A stretch of DNA of 64,000 nucleotides, taken from contig NZ_SACY01000002.1 of assembly GCF_004005965.1 (NCBI RefSeq), positions 186,001-250,000 on the forward strand. Reading direction: 5' to 3'. The stretch is from Sandaracinomonas limnophila (GTDB lineage Bacteria; Bacteroidota; Bacteroidia; Cytophagales; Spirosomataceae). The notes under the pieces are model-generated. The model saw only the letters and a list, made by a program, of their open reading frames with translations, searched no databases and was not told the origin of the DNA. The position numbers and the translations under genes are program-made. This document shows positions 35,045 to 43,157 of this stretch, in pieces. The stretch's first letter is position 1. The number at the start of each line of letters is the position of its first letter.

Positions 35045-36805
35045 ATGACAAAACACCTATTTACCTTAATCGTAGCAATTTGTATTTTTTCAAGTTGCTC
35101 AGACAAAAAATCTTCTGAAAATCCAAATGCAGATTTTAATAAAATGTTGGATACTTATTACGAAGACCAACTTGTTTTAAGTCCTATTTCGGCAACATTT
35201 AATGGCGACAATCGTTACAATGACCAATTGACAATCGACTTTACAGATGGCCAAAGAGCAAAATTTGCTGATTTTTTAAACAAATACGAAGAAAAATTAA
35301 AATCCTTCAACCGAGACGAGTTGAATGACAATGATCAAATTTCCTTTGATATTTTAAAAAGAGAATTAGACTTAGGAAAGGAAGGATTACAATTTAAGGA
35401 CAACCTAATGCCCTTGAACCAGTTTTATGGGTTCCATTTAACATTTGCACAACTAGGAAGCGGTTCTGTGATGCAGCCGTTTGCAAATGTAAAAGATTAT
35501 CAAAATTGGGAAGCCAGATTACACAAAGGTGCAGCTTATTTAGACAGTGCACAGGTTTATTTCAAAAGAGGAATCCAAGAGAATGTTGTTTTACCAAAAG
35601 CATTGGTGGTAAAGGTAATTAGCCAATTGAAAGCTTTTGATGTAAAAGACCTCAAAGAAAGTACATTCTATGGACCCTTGAAGCAATTTCCAAAAGAATT
35701 CAGTTCAGCTGATAAAGAAAAATTTACCAAAGAATATACGAACATTTTGACGACTGAAGTCCTACCGTCATATAAACGTTTAGCAACTTTTCTTGAAACA
35801 GAATATTTACCCAAAGCAAGAAGCACATCTGGTATTGGAAGTATTCCAAACGGAAAAGCATATTATCAATATTTGATCAAGGTATTAACCACAACCGACC
35901 AACCCGCAGAAAAAATTTATGAAACGGGACTTGCTGAAGTAAAACGCATTCGATCAGAAATGGAAAATACAAAAAATGCCGTAGGATTTAAAGGTGATTT
36001 GAAGGCTTTTTTTGATTTTTTAAAAAATGACCCTCAATTTATGCCATATAAAACTCCAAAAGATGTTTTGGCTGCCTTTCACAATATTCATGAGCGAATG
36101 AAACCTCAACTGAGTAAAATGTTTGGTAAAACGCCAAAAACACCTTTTGAGATCAGACAAACCGAGGCATTCAGGGCTGCCAGCGCCAGCGCAGAGTATT
36201 TTCAAGGAAATTTGGAGAGCAATCGACCTGGAATTTTTTATGTTCCTATATTAGATGCAACTAAATTTACCACCACATCTGGCATGGAAAGCTTGTTTTT
36301 GCATGAAGCCATTCCTGGACACCACTACCAAATTGCTTTACAACAAGAGAACAAAGATTTACCGAAATTTAGACGTTTTGGAGGAAATTCTGCCTATGCA
36401 GAAGGTTGGGCCCTTTATACAGAAAGCTTAGGAAAAGAATTGGGTCTTTACAAAGATCCTTACCAATACATGGGTGCACTTGGTGATGAAATTCATCGTG
36501 CCATACGCTTGGTAGTAGATGCTGGGATGCACTCAAAAAATATGACCAGAGAACAAGCCATCAAATTCATGATGGACAATGAACAAATTTCAGAAGAAGG
36601 TGCAACTGCGGAGATTGAAAGATATATGGCCATTCCAGCCCAAGCTTTGAGCTACAAAATTGGAGCTTTGAAAATTAGAGAAATCAGAAACAAATTAGCT
36701 CAAGAAAAAGGGAAAGAATTCAATATTTCTAAGTTCCATGATGAGGTTTTGGAGGATGGAAATTTGCCTTTAGATGTGTTAGAAAGAAAAATGTTGAAAA
36801 AATAA
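35045..36805 (+). CDS. DUF885 family lipoprotein, putative metallopeptidase
   Basis: A 586-residue lipoprotein (MTKHLFTLIVAICIFSSC, lipid Cys at 18) of the DUF885 family. The mostly helical fold contains the zinc-binding segment LFLHEAIPGHHYQ, an HExxPGHH motif like that of M3/M32-related peptidases, and the downstream helix segment AEGWALYTESLGKELGLY, whose Glu is likely the third ligand. Function is probably a periplasmic peptidase, though the substrate is unknown. The stop overlaps the start of the GSCFA gene by one base, so the two are an operon. Confidence 0.87.
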   Translation: MTKHLFTLIVAICIFSSCSDKKSSENPNADFNKMLDTYYEDQLVLSPISATFNGDNRYNDQLTIDFTDGQRAKFADFLNKYEEKLKSFNRDELNDNDQISFDILKRELDLGKEGLQFKDNLMPLNQFYGFHLTFAQLGSGSVMQPFANVKDYQNWEARLHKGAAYLDSAQVYFKRGIQENVVLPKALVVKVISQLKAFDVKDLKESTFYGPLKQFPKEFSSADKEKFTKEYTNILTTEVLPSYKRLATFLETEYLPKARSTSGIGSIPNGKAYYQYLIKVLTTTDQPAEKIYETGLAEVKRIRSEMENTKNAVGFKGDLKAFFDFLKNDPQFMPYKTPKDVLAAFHNIHERMKPQLSKMFGKTPKTPFEIRQTEAFRAASASAEYFQGNLESNRPGIFYVPILDATKFTTTSGMESLFLHEAIPGHHYQIALQQENKDLPKFRRFGGNSAYAEGWALYTESLGKELGLYKDPYQYMGALGDEIHRAIRLVVDAGMHSKNMTREQAIKFMMDNEQISEEGATAEIERYMAIPAQALSYKIGALKIREIRNKLAQEKGKEFNISKFHDEVLEDGNLPLDVLERKMLKK

Positions 36806-37644
36806 TGGAATTTTTTACTCCAGTAGAAGAATTACATTTTGAACAAACCATCAACCCAGGGCAAAAAATCATTTCCCTGGGTTCTTGTTTTGCTGAGACA
36901 ATGGGCGAAAAGCTGAGTAAATTACCATTAGAGGTAATTTCTCAACCCTTTGGAACACTTTTTCACCCCTTGTCCATCCTACGACTTCTACAAGACCTTT
37001 CCATTGAAAAAACGCAGATTTATCGTAGAGATGGGCTTTTTGTCCATCCACACTTTCATTCCAAATTTGCGAGTCCCACTGCTCAAAAATTGATTGAAAA
37101 ATTAAAAATTGCACATGAAAATGTCCAAAAACAACTGCAAAATTCAGATTGGTTAATCATCACCTTTGGCACTGCCTTTTATTATTTCGATAAGGAGTTT
37201 CAACTCAATGTGGCCAATTGTCACAAACAACCAGGTCAACGTTTTGAGAAGAAACTGAGTAAATTGGAAGAAATTGTTTCTCCTTGGATTTCATTTTCGA
37301 ATGAACTTATGGCAAAAAATCCCAGCTTGAACATACTATTTACATTATCGCCTGTTCGCCACACGAAAGACGGAATTCAAAACAATCAAATTTCTAAATC
37401 CACCCTTCGTTTGGCCATACACGAAATCCTCCAAAGCACTAAAAATACGCAGTATTTCCCAGCCTACGAGTATATTTTAGATGAATTAAGAGATTATCGG
37501 TATTTCAAAAAAGACCTCATCCATCCCAATGAAATTGCAGAAGAGTTTGTGTATGAGAAAATGAAAGAGAGTTTGTTTGGGGAGGAATTACTAATTTCTT
37601 CAAAAGATTCAGAAAAATTGGAAAAGCGAAAGGGTCACATTTGA
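36805..37644 (+). CDS. GSCFA-domain protein
   Basis: A 279-residue protein of the GSCFA family, named for the motif visible at SLGSCFAETMGEKL. The rest follows the family (QPFGTLFHPLSILRLL; WLIITFGTAFYYF; FTLSPVRHTKDGI; YFPAYEYILDELRDYRYFKKDLIHPNEIAEEFVYE), which suggests an SGNH-like hydrolase fold (Gly-Ser-Cys near the N-terminus, DxxHP near the end). No biochemical role is known to me. Translationally coupled to the DUF885 gene. Its stop TGA falls within the first bases of a palindromic repeat copy (TTGACCTCCC). Confidence 0.88.
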   Translation: MEFFTPVEELHFEQTINPGQKIISLGSCFAETMGEKLSKLPLEVISQPFGTLFHPLSILRLLQDLSIEKTQIYRRDGLFVHPHFHSKFASPTAQKLIEKLKIAHENVQKQLQNSDWLIITFGTAFYYFDKEFQLNVANCHKQPGQRFEKKLSKLEEIVSPWISFSNELMAKNPSLNILFTLSPVRHTKDGIQNNQISKSTLRLAIHEILQSTKNTQYFPAYEYILDELRDYRYFKKDLIHPNEIAEEFVYEKMKESLFGEELLISSKDSEKLEKRKGHI

Positions 37645-37847
37645 CCTCCCTAAACCCATCTTTGACCTCCCCCAACCCCCTCCTTCTTAAGGAGGGGGCT
37701 TTTTTTATGAAAAATTTTAATTTAAAATACAATATACCTACCTCCTCCTTTAAAAGGAGAGTCCTAATTAGTGATGCAAAATATCTAAAAAAAGAAAATC
37801 AAACTCCCCCTCCTATAGAAGGAGGGGGCTGGGGGGAGGTCAAAACC
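37641..37847. repeat. Palindromic C/G-rich repeat cluster around the DUF559 gene
   Basis: At least three copies or fragments of one repeat family. A partial copy is at 37641-37658. A full copy is at 37661-37706, with 10-base stem CCCCCTCCTT/AAGGAGGGGG and a T run that would terminate the GSCFA transcript. A degenerate one is at about 37742-37763. A full copy in the opposite orientation is at 37802-37847. The last copy forms the 3' end of the DUF559 gene. Confidence 0.88.
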
Positions 37848-38188
37848 GCACAAATTTTATTTAAAACACTTTCCAATTCATTAAATACCCTCCAATTCGA
37901 AAATCTCAAGACATTGAATCCATATCCGTGTAGAATACTTTCGCGCTCTTTATCGTATCTCTTTTGTTCAGGAAGCAAATGAATTGAACCGTCCACCTCA
38001 ATCACTAACTGTTTCTCAGCGCAATAAAAATCAAAAATATAGTTTGAAAAACTATGTTGCCTCCTAAACTTCTTGCCTAATAATTTTCGATTACGAATCT
38101 CATCCCAAAGTATTTGTTCAGCATCAGTTTGGCATTTTCTTAAAGTCCTTCTTAATTTCTTTAGATAAATCAAATTGTGATATTCCAT
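37799..38188 (-). CDS. DUF559 (Vsr-like) endonuclease domain protein
   Basis: A 129-residue protein of the DUF559 family, related to very-short-patch-repair and other PD-(D/E)XK nucleases: LRKCQTDAEQILWDEIRNRKLLGKKFRRQHSFSNYIFDFYCAEKQLVIEVDG, where the D-E-D residues and preceding Glu form the presumed metal site. The last ~14 residues (TSPQPPPSIGGGV region) are encoded by a copy of the palindromic repeat that surrounds the gene. It has no partner methylase and no visible operon. Function is unknown; association with dispersed repeats suggests a mobile or repeat-linked role (inference). Confidence 0.85.
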   Translation of the reverse strand: MEYHNLIYLKKLRRTLRKCQTDAEQILWDEIRNRKLLGKKFRRQHSFSNYIFDFYCAEKQLVIEVDGSIHLLPEQKRYDKERESILHGYGFNVLRFSNWRVFNELESVLNKICAVLTSPQPPPSIGGGV

Positions 38189-38284
38189 TTTATGTAGTGG
38201 TTAAACCGTCCCATAAAAATACACCCAAACAACTTCAAGAAACTGATAAAATTTCCGTAATTTGCACCCAAATTGAAGAATTAC

Positions 38285-39358
38285 ATGGGTGAGTTAACCG
38301 TTACAAAAGAAATTATTTTAGGTGCTTTAAGCACTGTACAAGAACCCGATTTAAAGAAAGACTTGGTAACCTTGAACATGATCAAGGATATCGAATTGGG
38401 CATCGGTGAAGTTCGCTTCACTGTTGTTCTAACAACTCCTGCATGTCCTCTAAAAGAAAAAATTAGAAAAGATTGCGAAGACGCAATCCATAAAATTGTC
38501 CACCCAGACCTAAAAATCATCATTAACATGACCGCTGAAGTGACCTCTTTGGCAAGTCAAGACCCATTAATCCCTGGTGTAAAAAATGTAATTGCTGTAG
38601 CGTCCGGTAAGGGTGGTGTAGGAAAATCAACTGTAACCGCAAACCTGGCGATTGCATTAAAAAATGCTGGGGCAAAAGTTGGGATTTTGGATGCCGATAT
38701 CTCTGGACCTAGCATTCCTGTAATGTTTGGTGCAGAAGATATGCAACCTTTGGTGCAAGAGGTAAATGGGAAAAATCGTATTCAGCCAATCAATCAATAC
38801 GGCATTAAAATGATATCTATGGGCTTTTTAGCGCCAACGGAAAGTCCAGTACCGTGGAGAGGTCCTATGATGACCCAAGCGCTTCGCCAATTTTTTGGAG
38901 ACACACATTGGGAGGATTTGGATTACTTGTTAATAGACCTTCCTCCCGGAACATCGGATATCCACCTAAGCTTAGTACAATTGATCAAAGTTACTGGTGC
39001 AGTAATCGTTACAACTCCTCAAAAAGTTGCACTTTCAGATGCTCAAAAAGGATTACAATTCTTTAAACAAGCAGGAATCAATGTGCCCATTTTAGGATTG
39101 ATTGAAAATATGGCCTATTTCACTCCAGCAGAATTACCCGACAATAAATATTATTTGTTTGGAAAAGATGGCGGAAAAGAATTAGCTAAAAAATACTTTA
39201 TACCATTTTTGGGTGAAGTTCCTTTAGTACAGGCCATTAGAGAGGCAGGAGACGAAGGAAAACCAATTGCAGCTCAGGAAGTTCCTGTAGCAAAAGCCTT
39301 TCAAGAAATAGCTTCTACTCTGGCTCAACGAATTGCTATTGTGAATTCAAATTTGTGA
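38285..39358 (+). CDS. mrp: Mrp/NBP35-type iron-sulfur carrier ATPase
   Basis: P-loop ATPase proposed to bind and transfer iron-sulfur clusters. The N-terminal ~90 residues are a DUF59/MIP18-like domain (EIILGALSTVQEPDLKKDLVTLNMIKDI; VLTTPACPLKEKI). The ATPase follows, with deviant Walker A VASGKGGVGKSTVTANLA, DADISGPSIPVMFG, and DYLLIDLPPGTSDIHLSL. The C-terminal CxxC of E. coli Mrp is absent: the segment reads ENMAYFTPAELPDNKYYLFG. The start is ATG 38285; an in-frame TTG four codons upstream is unlikely. A NifU-domain gene follows after 13 bases. Confidence 0.94.
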   Translation: MGELTVTKEIILGALSTVQEPDLKKDLVTLNMIKDIELGIGEVRFTVVLTTPACPLKEKIRKDCEDAIHKIVHPDLKIIINMTAEVTSLASQDPLIPGVKNVIAVASGKGGVGKSTVTANLAIALKNAGAKVGILDADISGPSIPVMFGAEDMQPLVQEVNGKNRIQPINQYGIKMISMGFLAPTESPVPWRGPMMTQALRQFFGDTHWEDLDYLLIDLPPGTSDIHLSLVQLIKVTGAVIVTTPQKVALSDAQKGLQFFKQAGINVPILGLIENMAYFTPAELPDNKYYLFGKDGGKELAKKYFIPFLGEVPLVQAIREAGDEGKPIAAQEVPVAKAFQEIASTLAQRIAIVNSNL

Positions 39359-39371
39359 ACTAATTTTAAGT

Positions 39372-39620
39372 ATGGAAAATCACCCACTCTATTCAAAAAT
39401 CCAAGCAGCTTTAGATAGCATTAGACCCTATCTGATTGCCGATGGTGGCAATGTGGAAATTGCGGAAATAACTGCAGATAACCAACTTTACTTAAATTTA
39501 GTTGGCGCTTGCAAGTCTTGTAATATGTCAGCAATGACATTTAAAGCTGGAGTAGAGGAAGCCATTCGAAGAGAAGTTCCTGAAATTATTTCCGTAAAAG
39601 AAATCAATCAATTGGTATAA
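39372..39620 (+). CDS. NifU C-terminal domain protein
   Basis: An 82-residue Nfu-type iron-sulfur scaffold consisting only of the NifU C-terminal domain: IRPYLIADGGNVEIAEI and the cluster-binding pair C47-x-x-C50 in GACKSCNMS. It likely works with the Mrp ATPase encoded 13 bases upstream to deliver [4Fe-4S] clusters. Full NifU or SUF genes are not in the window. The stop is separated from the next ATG by a single base. Confidence 0.95.
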   Translation: MENHPLYSKIQAALDSIRPYLIADGGNVEIAEITADNQLYLNLVGACKSCNMSAMTFKAGVEEAIRREVPEIISVKEINQLV

Positions 39621-39621
39621 A

Positions 39622-41307
39622 ATGATGAGAATTGGTATATTTTTTGGTGGCGCAGCCAGAGAAAGAGAAATAAGTTTTGCGGGTGGGAAAACCGCAATGG
39701 CACATATCAACAAATCATTATTTACACCTGTACCAGTTTTTGTAGATAGCCTTGGTAATTTTATTCTGATCAAAGAAGAACTTATTTTTTCTGAATCTAT
39801 CAGAGATTTTTATCCACCTAAAGCCTACCAAAAAGAACCTTTCAATGTTTATTTAGAATCTCTTGAAAAATTTGATTTAAAAGAAATTCTAAAAAATGTA
39901 GGTTCCCAAATCAAGCCTGAAGATTTTAAAAATCATTTCGACTTCGCATTTATTGCCATGCACGGACCAGGCTGCGAAGATGGAAGCATCCAAGGCCTCC
40001 TCGAATGGTACGGCATTCCCTATTCTGGACCAAGTATCCTAGGAAGCTCAATCGGTATCGATAAAGCTAAACAAAATGAATGGCTCGAAAAAAGTGTTGG
40101 CCTTGAAAAAAAATATTTCATTCTACAACGAGCCGATTACGAAAAATATGGCCGTGAAACACTTTTTGAACAAGTAAAAAAGGCAATCGGAATTCCATTT
40201 GTGGCAAAAGCTCCTCATCAAGGGAGTTCCATAGGTTTGGCATTTGTTAAACAAGACAACTTAGAAACCTTCGACCAAGCAATTAAAAAATGCTTGTTCA
40301 TCCAAGAAATTTACAGAGAAAACTGGACGACCTTTTCAACTGATGACAAAATTGAACTCCTTCAAAAAATGGTCAATTTGGACGAAGGAATTGGGTTTCC
40401 AGTAACTTTCAATGGTAAAATCATTCAGCATCCTAATACCTTATTGGCTGATTTAGAAGAATATTTTAAAAACTCTGTTACCAAAGCAAGCATCCATTCA
40501 ATCCACTCTGAAGACGCTATTCTATTGGAAGCATTTGTCGACGGCAGTGAATTTAGTTGCGGCGTAATTCAAACACCTGCCGGAGAGGCTGTGGCCTTGC
40601 CACCTACAGAAATTGTTATCGATGAATCAGTTGAAGTTTTCGATTTCAATGCCAAATATAAATCAAAAGCTACACGCAAGCGCATCCCAATGGAAACCAG
40701 CTTGAATAACTTACAAACCATTCAGGCAATGGTGAAAAAGGCTTTTGAAGACCTTGGATTTGGTGTATGTACTCGTATTGACGGTTTCGTAAGAAAAGAC
40801 AATGTTGTTATTTTACACGATCCAAATACCATCCCAGGAATGTCGCCAAGCTCCTTGATTTTCAAACAAACGGCTGAAATCGGATTGAATGTAACAGATT
40901 CCTTAACCTATTTTATTCGTCAATCGGTAAGAGAACGTTTGAAATCAGGAAAAAACTATCAGGCTTTCAAATTCTTATTAGACCAGCTCGACAATGACAT
41001 TAAAAATTTGAAAGCGGCCAATTCAAGACAGGAAAATATTGTTTTGGAAATTGACCCGAAAAATATCGAAGATTCATTTCAAAAAGCAAAAGACAAGGTT
41101 AGAGAACTCGCATCAGCAGGAAATATAGCCTATCAAGTAGTGATAGACTTAGAAATTGAAGAAGGGTTGGTTCAAATTCCATTACATACCTCCCATTTAG
41201 CAAAAGAAAGTGGTAAGGAATTGTTGGAAACAATCAAAAAAGGTATTCATCCCTTAATAGCACAAACTAGACAAAATGCCATTGAAATAACCGAATTTTA
41301 CACCTAA
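39622..41307 (+). CDS. D-alanine-D-alanine ligase-like ATP-grasp protein, enlarged
   Basis: ATP-grasp ligase of the Ddl group but 561 residues, against about 330 for canonical Ddl. N-terminal GIFFGGAAREREISFAGG, MHGPGCEDGSIQGLLEWYGIPYSGPSILGSSIGIDKA, and PFVAKAPHQGSSIGLAFV match Ddl well. About 90 extra residues follow the last of these before LLEAFVDGSEFSCGV. The metal-binding motif reads LHDPNTIPGMSPSS where Ddl has ExNTxPG, and a ~130-residue C-terminal extension follows. It may make the D-Ala-D-Ala dipeptide or ligate another pair. A second in-frame ATG is at 39625. It sits in the mrp-nifU operon. Confidence 0.8.
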   Translation: MMRIGIFFGGAAREREISFAGGKTAMAHINKSLFTPVPVFVDSLGNFILIKEELIFSESIRDFYPPKAYQKEPFNVYLESLEKFDLKEILKNVGSQIKPEDFKNHFDFAFIAMHGPGCEDGSIQGLLEWYGIPYSGPSILGSSIGIDKAKQNEWLEKSVGLEKKYFILQRADYEKYGRETLFEQVKKAIGIPFVAKAPHQGSSIGLAFVKQDNLETFDQAIKKCLFIQEIYRENWTTFSTDDKIELLQKMVNLDEGIGFPVTFNGKIIQHPNTLLADLEEYFKNSVTKASIHSIHSEDAILLEAFVDGSEFSCGVIQTPAGEAVALPPTEIVIDESVEVFDFNAKYKSKATRKRIPMETSLNNLQTIQAMVKKAFEDLGFGVCTRIDGFVRKDNVVILHDPNTIPGMSPSSLIFKQTAEIGLNVTDSLTYFIRQSVRERLKSGKNYQAFKFLLDQLDNDIKNLKAANSRQENIVLEIDPKNIEDSFQKAKDKVRELASAGNIAYQVVIDLEIEEGLVQIPLHTSHLAKESGKELLETIKKGIHPLIAQTRQNAIEITEFYT

Positions 41308-41311
41308 AATT

Positions 41312-41839
41312 ATGGATTTAGAAGCATTAAAATACCCGATGGGTCGCTTTAAGGCACCCGAAACCATCGATACGGAACAACGAAAAATTTGGATTGAAAC
41401 AATTGAAAATTTTCCAATTCAACTTGAGGCATTTGCCAAACAATTGACCGAAAAACAATTAGAAACACCTTATAGACCTGAGGGCTGGACTGCTCGACAA
41501 GTCATTCATCATTTATACGACAGCCATACCCATTGTTACGTACGCATGAAAGCTGCCTTGACGGAAGGTGAAAATCCGGAAATCAAAGATTATAACGAAA
41601 ATGCTTATGCCAATTTATCCGATGGAAAAAGTGGACCCATTGAATTTTCAATTTTAGGCCTTAAAGCTCTTCACTCTCGTTGGACCTATTGGATGAAAAC
41701 CTTCACAGAAGAAGATTGGGAAAAATCTTACTTCCACCCAACCCGACAAATCACTTATAAACTTGACAAAGTCCTTGGCATTTATGCTTGGCATTGTTTA
41801 CACCATTTGGAGCACCTAAAAATAATTGTTAATGGTTAA
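41312..41839 (+). CDS. DinB/YfiT-like metal-dependent hydrolase
   Basis: A 175-residue four-helix-bundle protein of the DinB superfamily, close to the YfiT subgroup. PYRPEGWTARQVIHHLYDSH and YAWHCLHHLEHLKII carry the metal-binding histidines. The segment LTEGENPEIKDYNENAYANLSDGKSGPIE is typical of that group. Related proteins transfer bacillithiol or hydrolyse small molecules; no specific substrate can be named. It starts four bases after the ligase gene. The last residues and stop (VNG, TAA) are written by the GTTAATG heptad array. Confidence 0.85.
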   Translation: MDLEALKYPMGRFKAPETIDTEQRKIWIETIENFPIQLEAFAKQLTEKQLETPYRPEGWTARQVIHHLYDSHTHCYVRMKAALTEGENPEIKDYNENAYANLSDGKSGPIEFSILGLKALHSRWTYWMKTFTEEDWEKSYFHPTRQITYKLDKVLGIYAWHCLHHLEHLKIIVNG

Positions 41840-41869
41840 TGGTTAATGGTTAATGGTTAATGGTTAATG
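41828..41869 (+). repeat. Heptad tandem array, GTTAATG type (left arm)
   Basis: Six perfect copies of GTTAATG. The stop codon of the DinB-like gene (41837-41839) lies inside the second copy. It pairs imperfectly with the array at 41914-41948. Confidence 0.95.
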
Positions 41870-41913
41870 GTTGTCTACTAATTTTTTATTTCCAAATTTC
41901 ACTTTATAATTTT

Positions 41914-41948
41914 AATTAACAATTAACAATTTATAATTAACAATTAAT
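41914..41948 (+). repeat. Heptad tandem array, AATTAAC type (right arm)
   Basis: Five units in phase: AATTAAC, AATTAAC, AATTTAT, AATTAAC, AATTAAT. The last one ends at the base before the start codon of the gamma carbonic anhydrase gene. Confidence 0.92.
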
Positions 41949-42443
41949 ATGTTCCTCGCTCCCAACGCCTCAGTAATGGGGCAAGTAACTATTGAAGAAC
42001 AGGTCTCTATTTGGTATGGAGCTGTGATCAGAGCTGATGTTGAAAAAATTCACATTGGACAGGGTAGTAATATTCAAGACAATGCAGTGTTGCATGCAGA
42101 CCCTGGACATCCAACGATATTGGCCAAAAATGTAACTGTGGGACATTCTGCTATTGTCCACGGCGCACAAATTGGTGAAGGAAGCATGATTGGCATGCAT
42201 TCAACCATTTTAAATGGGGCAAAAATTGGCAAATTTTGTTTGATTGGCGCAGGGGCATTGGTCAAGGAAGGCATGGAAATTCCAGACTTTTCTATGGCTG
42301 TTGGCATTCCTGCAAAGATCATCAGAACTCTAAATGATGAGGAAATCGAATGGTTAAAAAAATCGGCACCTCATTATATAGCCATGGGAGAGCGACATGC
42401 CAAAGGAGAATTCCCCTTAATTAAACAAGAAGACTTAGGCTAA
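41949..42443 (+). CDS. Gamma carbonic anhydrase family protein
   Basis: Left-handed beta-helix hexapeptide protein, 164 residues, of the gamma carbonic anhydrase/YrdA group. Metal-binding histidines at 49 (NAVLHAD), 66 and 71 (VTVGHSAIVHG) have the spacing of the Cam enzyme. The protein starts at MFLAPNASVMG, where homologues have about 15 more residues ahead of the same position, so the N-terminus is short. The start codon directly abuts a heptad repeat array, which may have replaced the original 5' end (inference). Activity as a carbonic anhydrase is plausible but not certain in this family. Its stop overlaps the next start. Confidence 0.88.
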   Translation: MFLAPNASVMGQVTIEEQVSIWYGAVIRADVEKIHIGQGSNIQDNAVLHADPGHPTILAKNVTVGHSAIVHGAQIGEGSMIGMHSTILNGAKIGKFCLIGAGALVKEGMEIPDFSMAVGIPAKIIRTLNDEEIEWLKKSAPHYIAMGERHAKGEFPLIKQEDLG

Positions 42444-42916
42444 TGCTAGATCTTATTCTTATTCGCCATGCTCATGCGGGTCCACACATTGAACCCGATT
42501 TTGATAGAAAACTTTCTTCTCGCGGTGAAATAGAAGCACAACAAGCTGCACAAGTTTTAAAGTACTCAAACCATAATCCAGGTCTTTGGCTCGTTTCATC
42601 TGCTATTAGATCCCATCAAACAGCGGATATTCTTTTAGAATCAAATTCAAATTTACTTTTAGACCGAAAAAACGACCCCAAATGGTATGAAGCCTCTGGC
42701 TCCTTATATCAAAATTATTTAGAATTAGAAAGTTGTACAACTATCTATTTAGTAGCACACAACCCTTCCATATCCTATTTGGCAAGTTATTTATCCAATA
42801 CAAATATTTTCATGGAACCAGGCAACATTGTACATTTGCAATGGAATAAGCTCGATTCATGGAAAGAGATCACAAAAGCTTCCGCAAGTGTAAACTATCA
42901 TTTTTATGGAAAATAA
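42443..42916 (+). CDS. SixA-type histidine phosphatase
   Basis: A 157-residue phosphohistidine phosphatase-like protein of the histidine phosphatase superfamily. The catalytic RHG-type motif reads LILIRHAHAG (R8, H9, the phosphorylated His); KLSSRGEIEAQQAAQVL follows, and the second active-site His is in YLVAHNPSISYLASYL. SixA proteins dephosphorylate histidine residues of phosphotransfer proteins; here no partner is visible. The start overlaps the upstream stop (TAATG), and its own end overlaps the next small gene by 11 bases. Confidence 0.88.
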   Translation: MLDLILIRHAHAGPHIEPDFDRKLSSRGEIEAQQAAQVLKYSNHNPGLWLVSSAIRSHQTADILLESNSNLLLDRKNDPKWYEASGSLYQNYLELESCTTIYLVAHNPSISYLASYLSNTNIFMEPGNIVHLQWNKLDSWKEITKASASVNYHFYGK

Positions 42917-43064
42917 ACCCAATAGCAACAATAAACTTTTCCGTTGGATTCTGATTATTTTCACGCTAATCATGATCGGATTTGGCATTCACATGGCCAG
43001 TAAGACTACGGCACCGTGGAACAAAAACAAAGTGAAAAGTGAAAAGTGGAAAGTAAAAAATTGA
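42906..43064 (+). CDS. 52-residue single-helix membrane protein
   Basis: A short gene of 52 codons overlapping the end of the SixA-type gene by 11 bases. The N-terminus is polar (MENKPNSNNKLFR). One hydrophobic helix (about residues 14-29, WILIIFTLIMIGFGIH) follows, then MASKTTAPWNKNK and a basic tail. The final ten residues (VKSEKWKVKN) and the stop are written by a heptad repeat array. The overlap with the preceding gene, the clean transmembrane helix and the ordinary codon use support a real gene. Function is unknown. Confidence 0.68.
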   Translation: MENKPNSNNKLFRWILIIFTLIMIGFGIHMASKTTAPWNKNKVKSEKWKVKN

Positions 43065-43157
43065 AAGTTGAAAGTTGAAAGTGGAAAGTTGAAACTTAAT
43101 ACATAATAGATAAAAAATGAACACTTTTCACTTTCCACTCTCCACTTTCCACTTAAG
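43032..43157. repeat. Inverted pair of heptad arrays, GTGGAAA/GTTGAAA type
   Basis: Left arm 43032-43094 has nine units (GTGAAAA, GTGAAAA, GTGGAAA, GTAAAAA, ATTGAAA, GTTGAAA, GTTGAAA, GTGGAAA, GTTGAAA). Right arm about 43124-43157 has the reverse complement type (CTTTTCA, CTTTCCA, CTCTCCA, CTTTCCA, CTTAAGT). They can pair into a long hairpin. The left arm ends the small membrane protein; the right arm encodes the N-terminus of the methyltransferase-like gene. Confidence 0.93.

Noticed and set aside
37641-37982. A plus-strand open frame of ~110 codons across the palindromic repeats.
   Set aside because: It is antisense to the DUF559 gene, rich in repeat-derived Pro/Gly residues, and has no recognisable domain.
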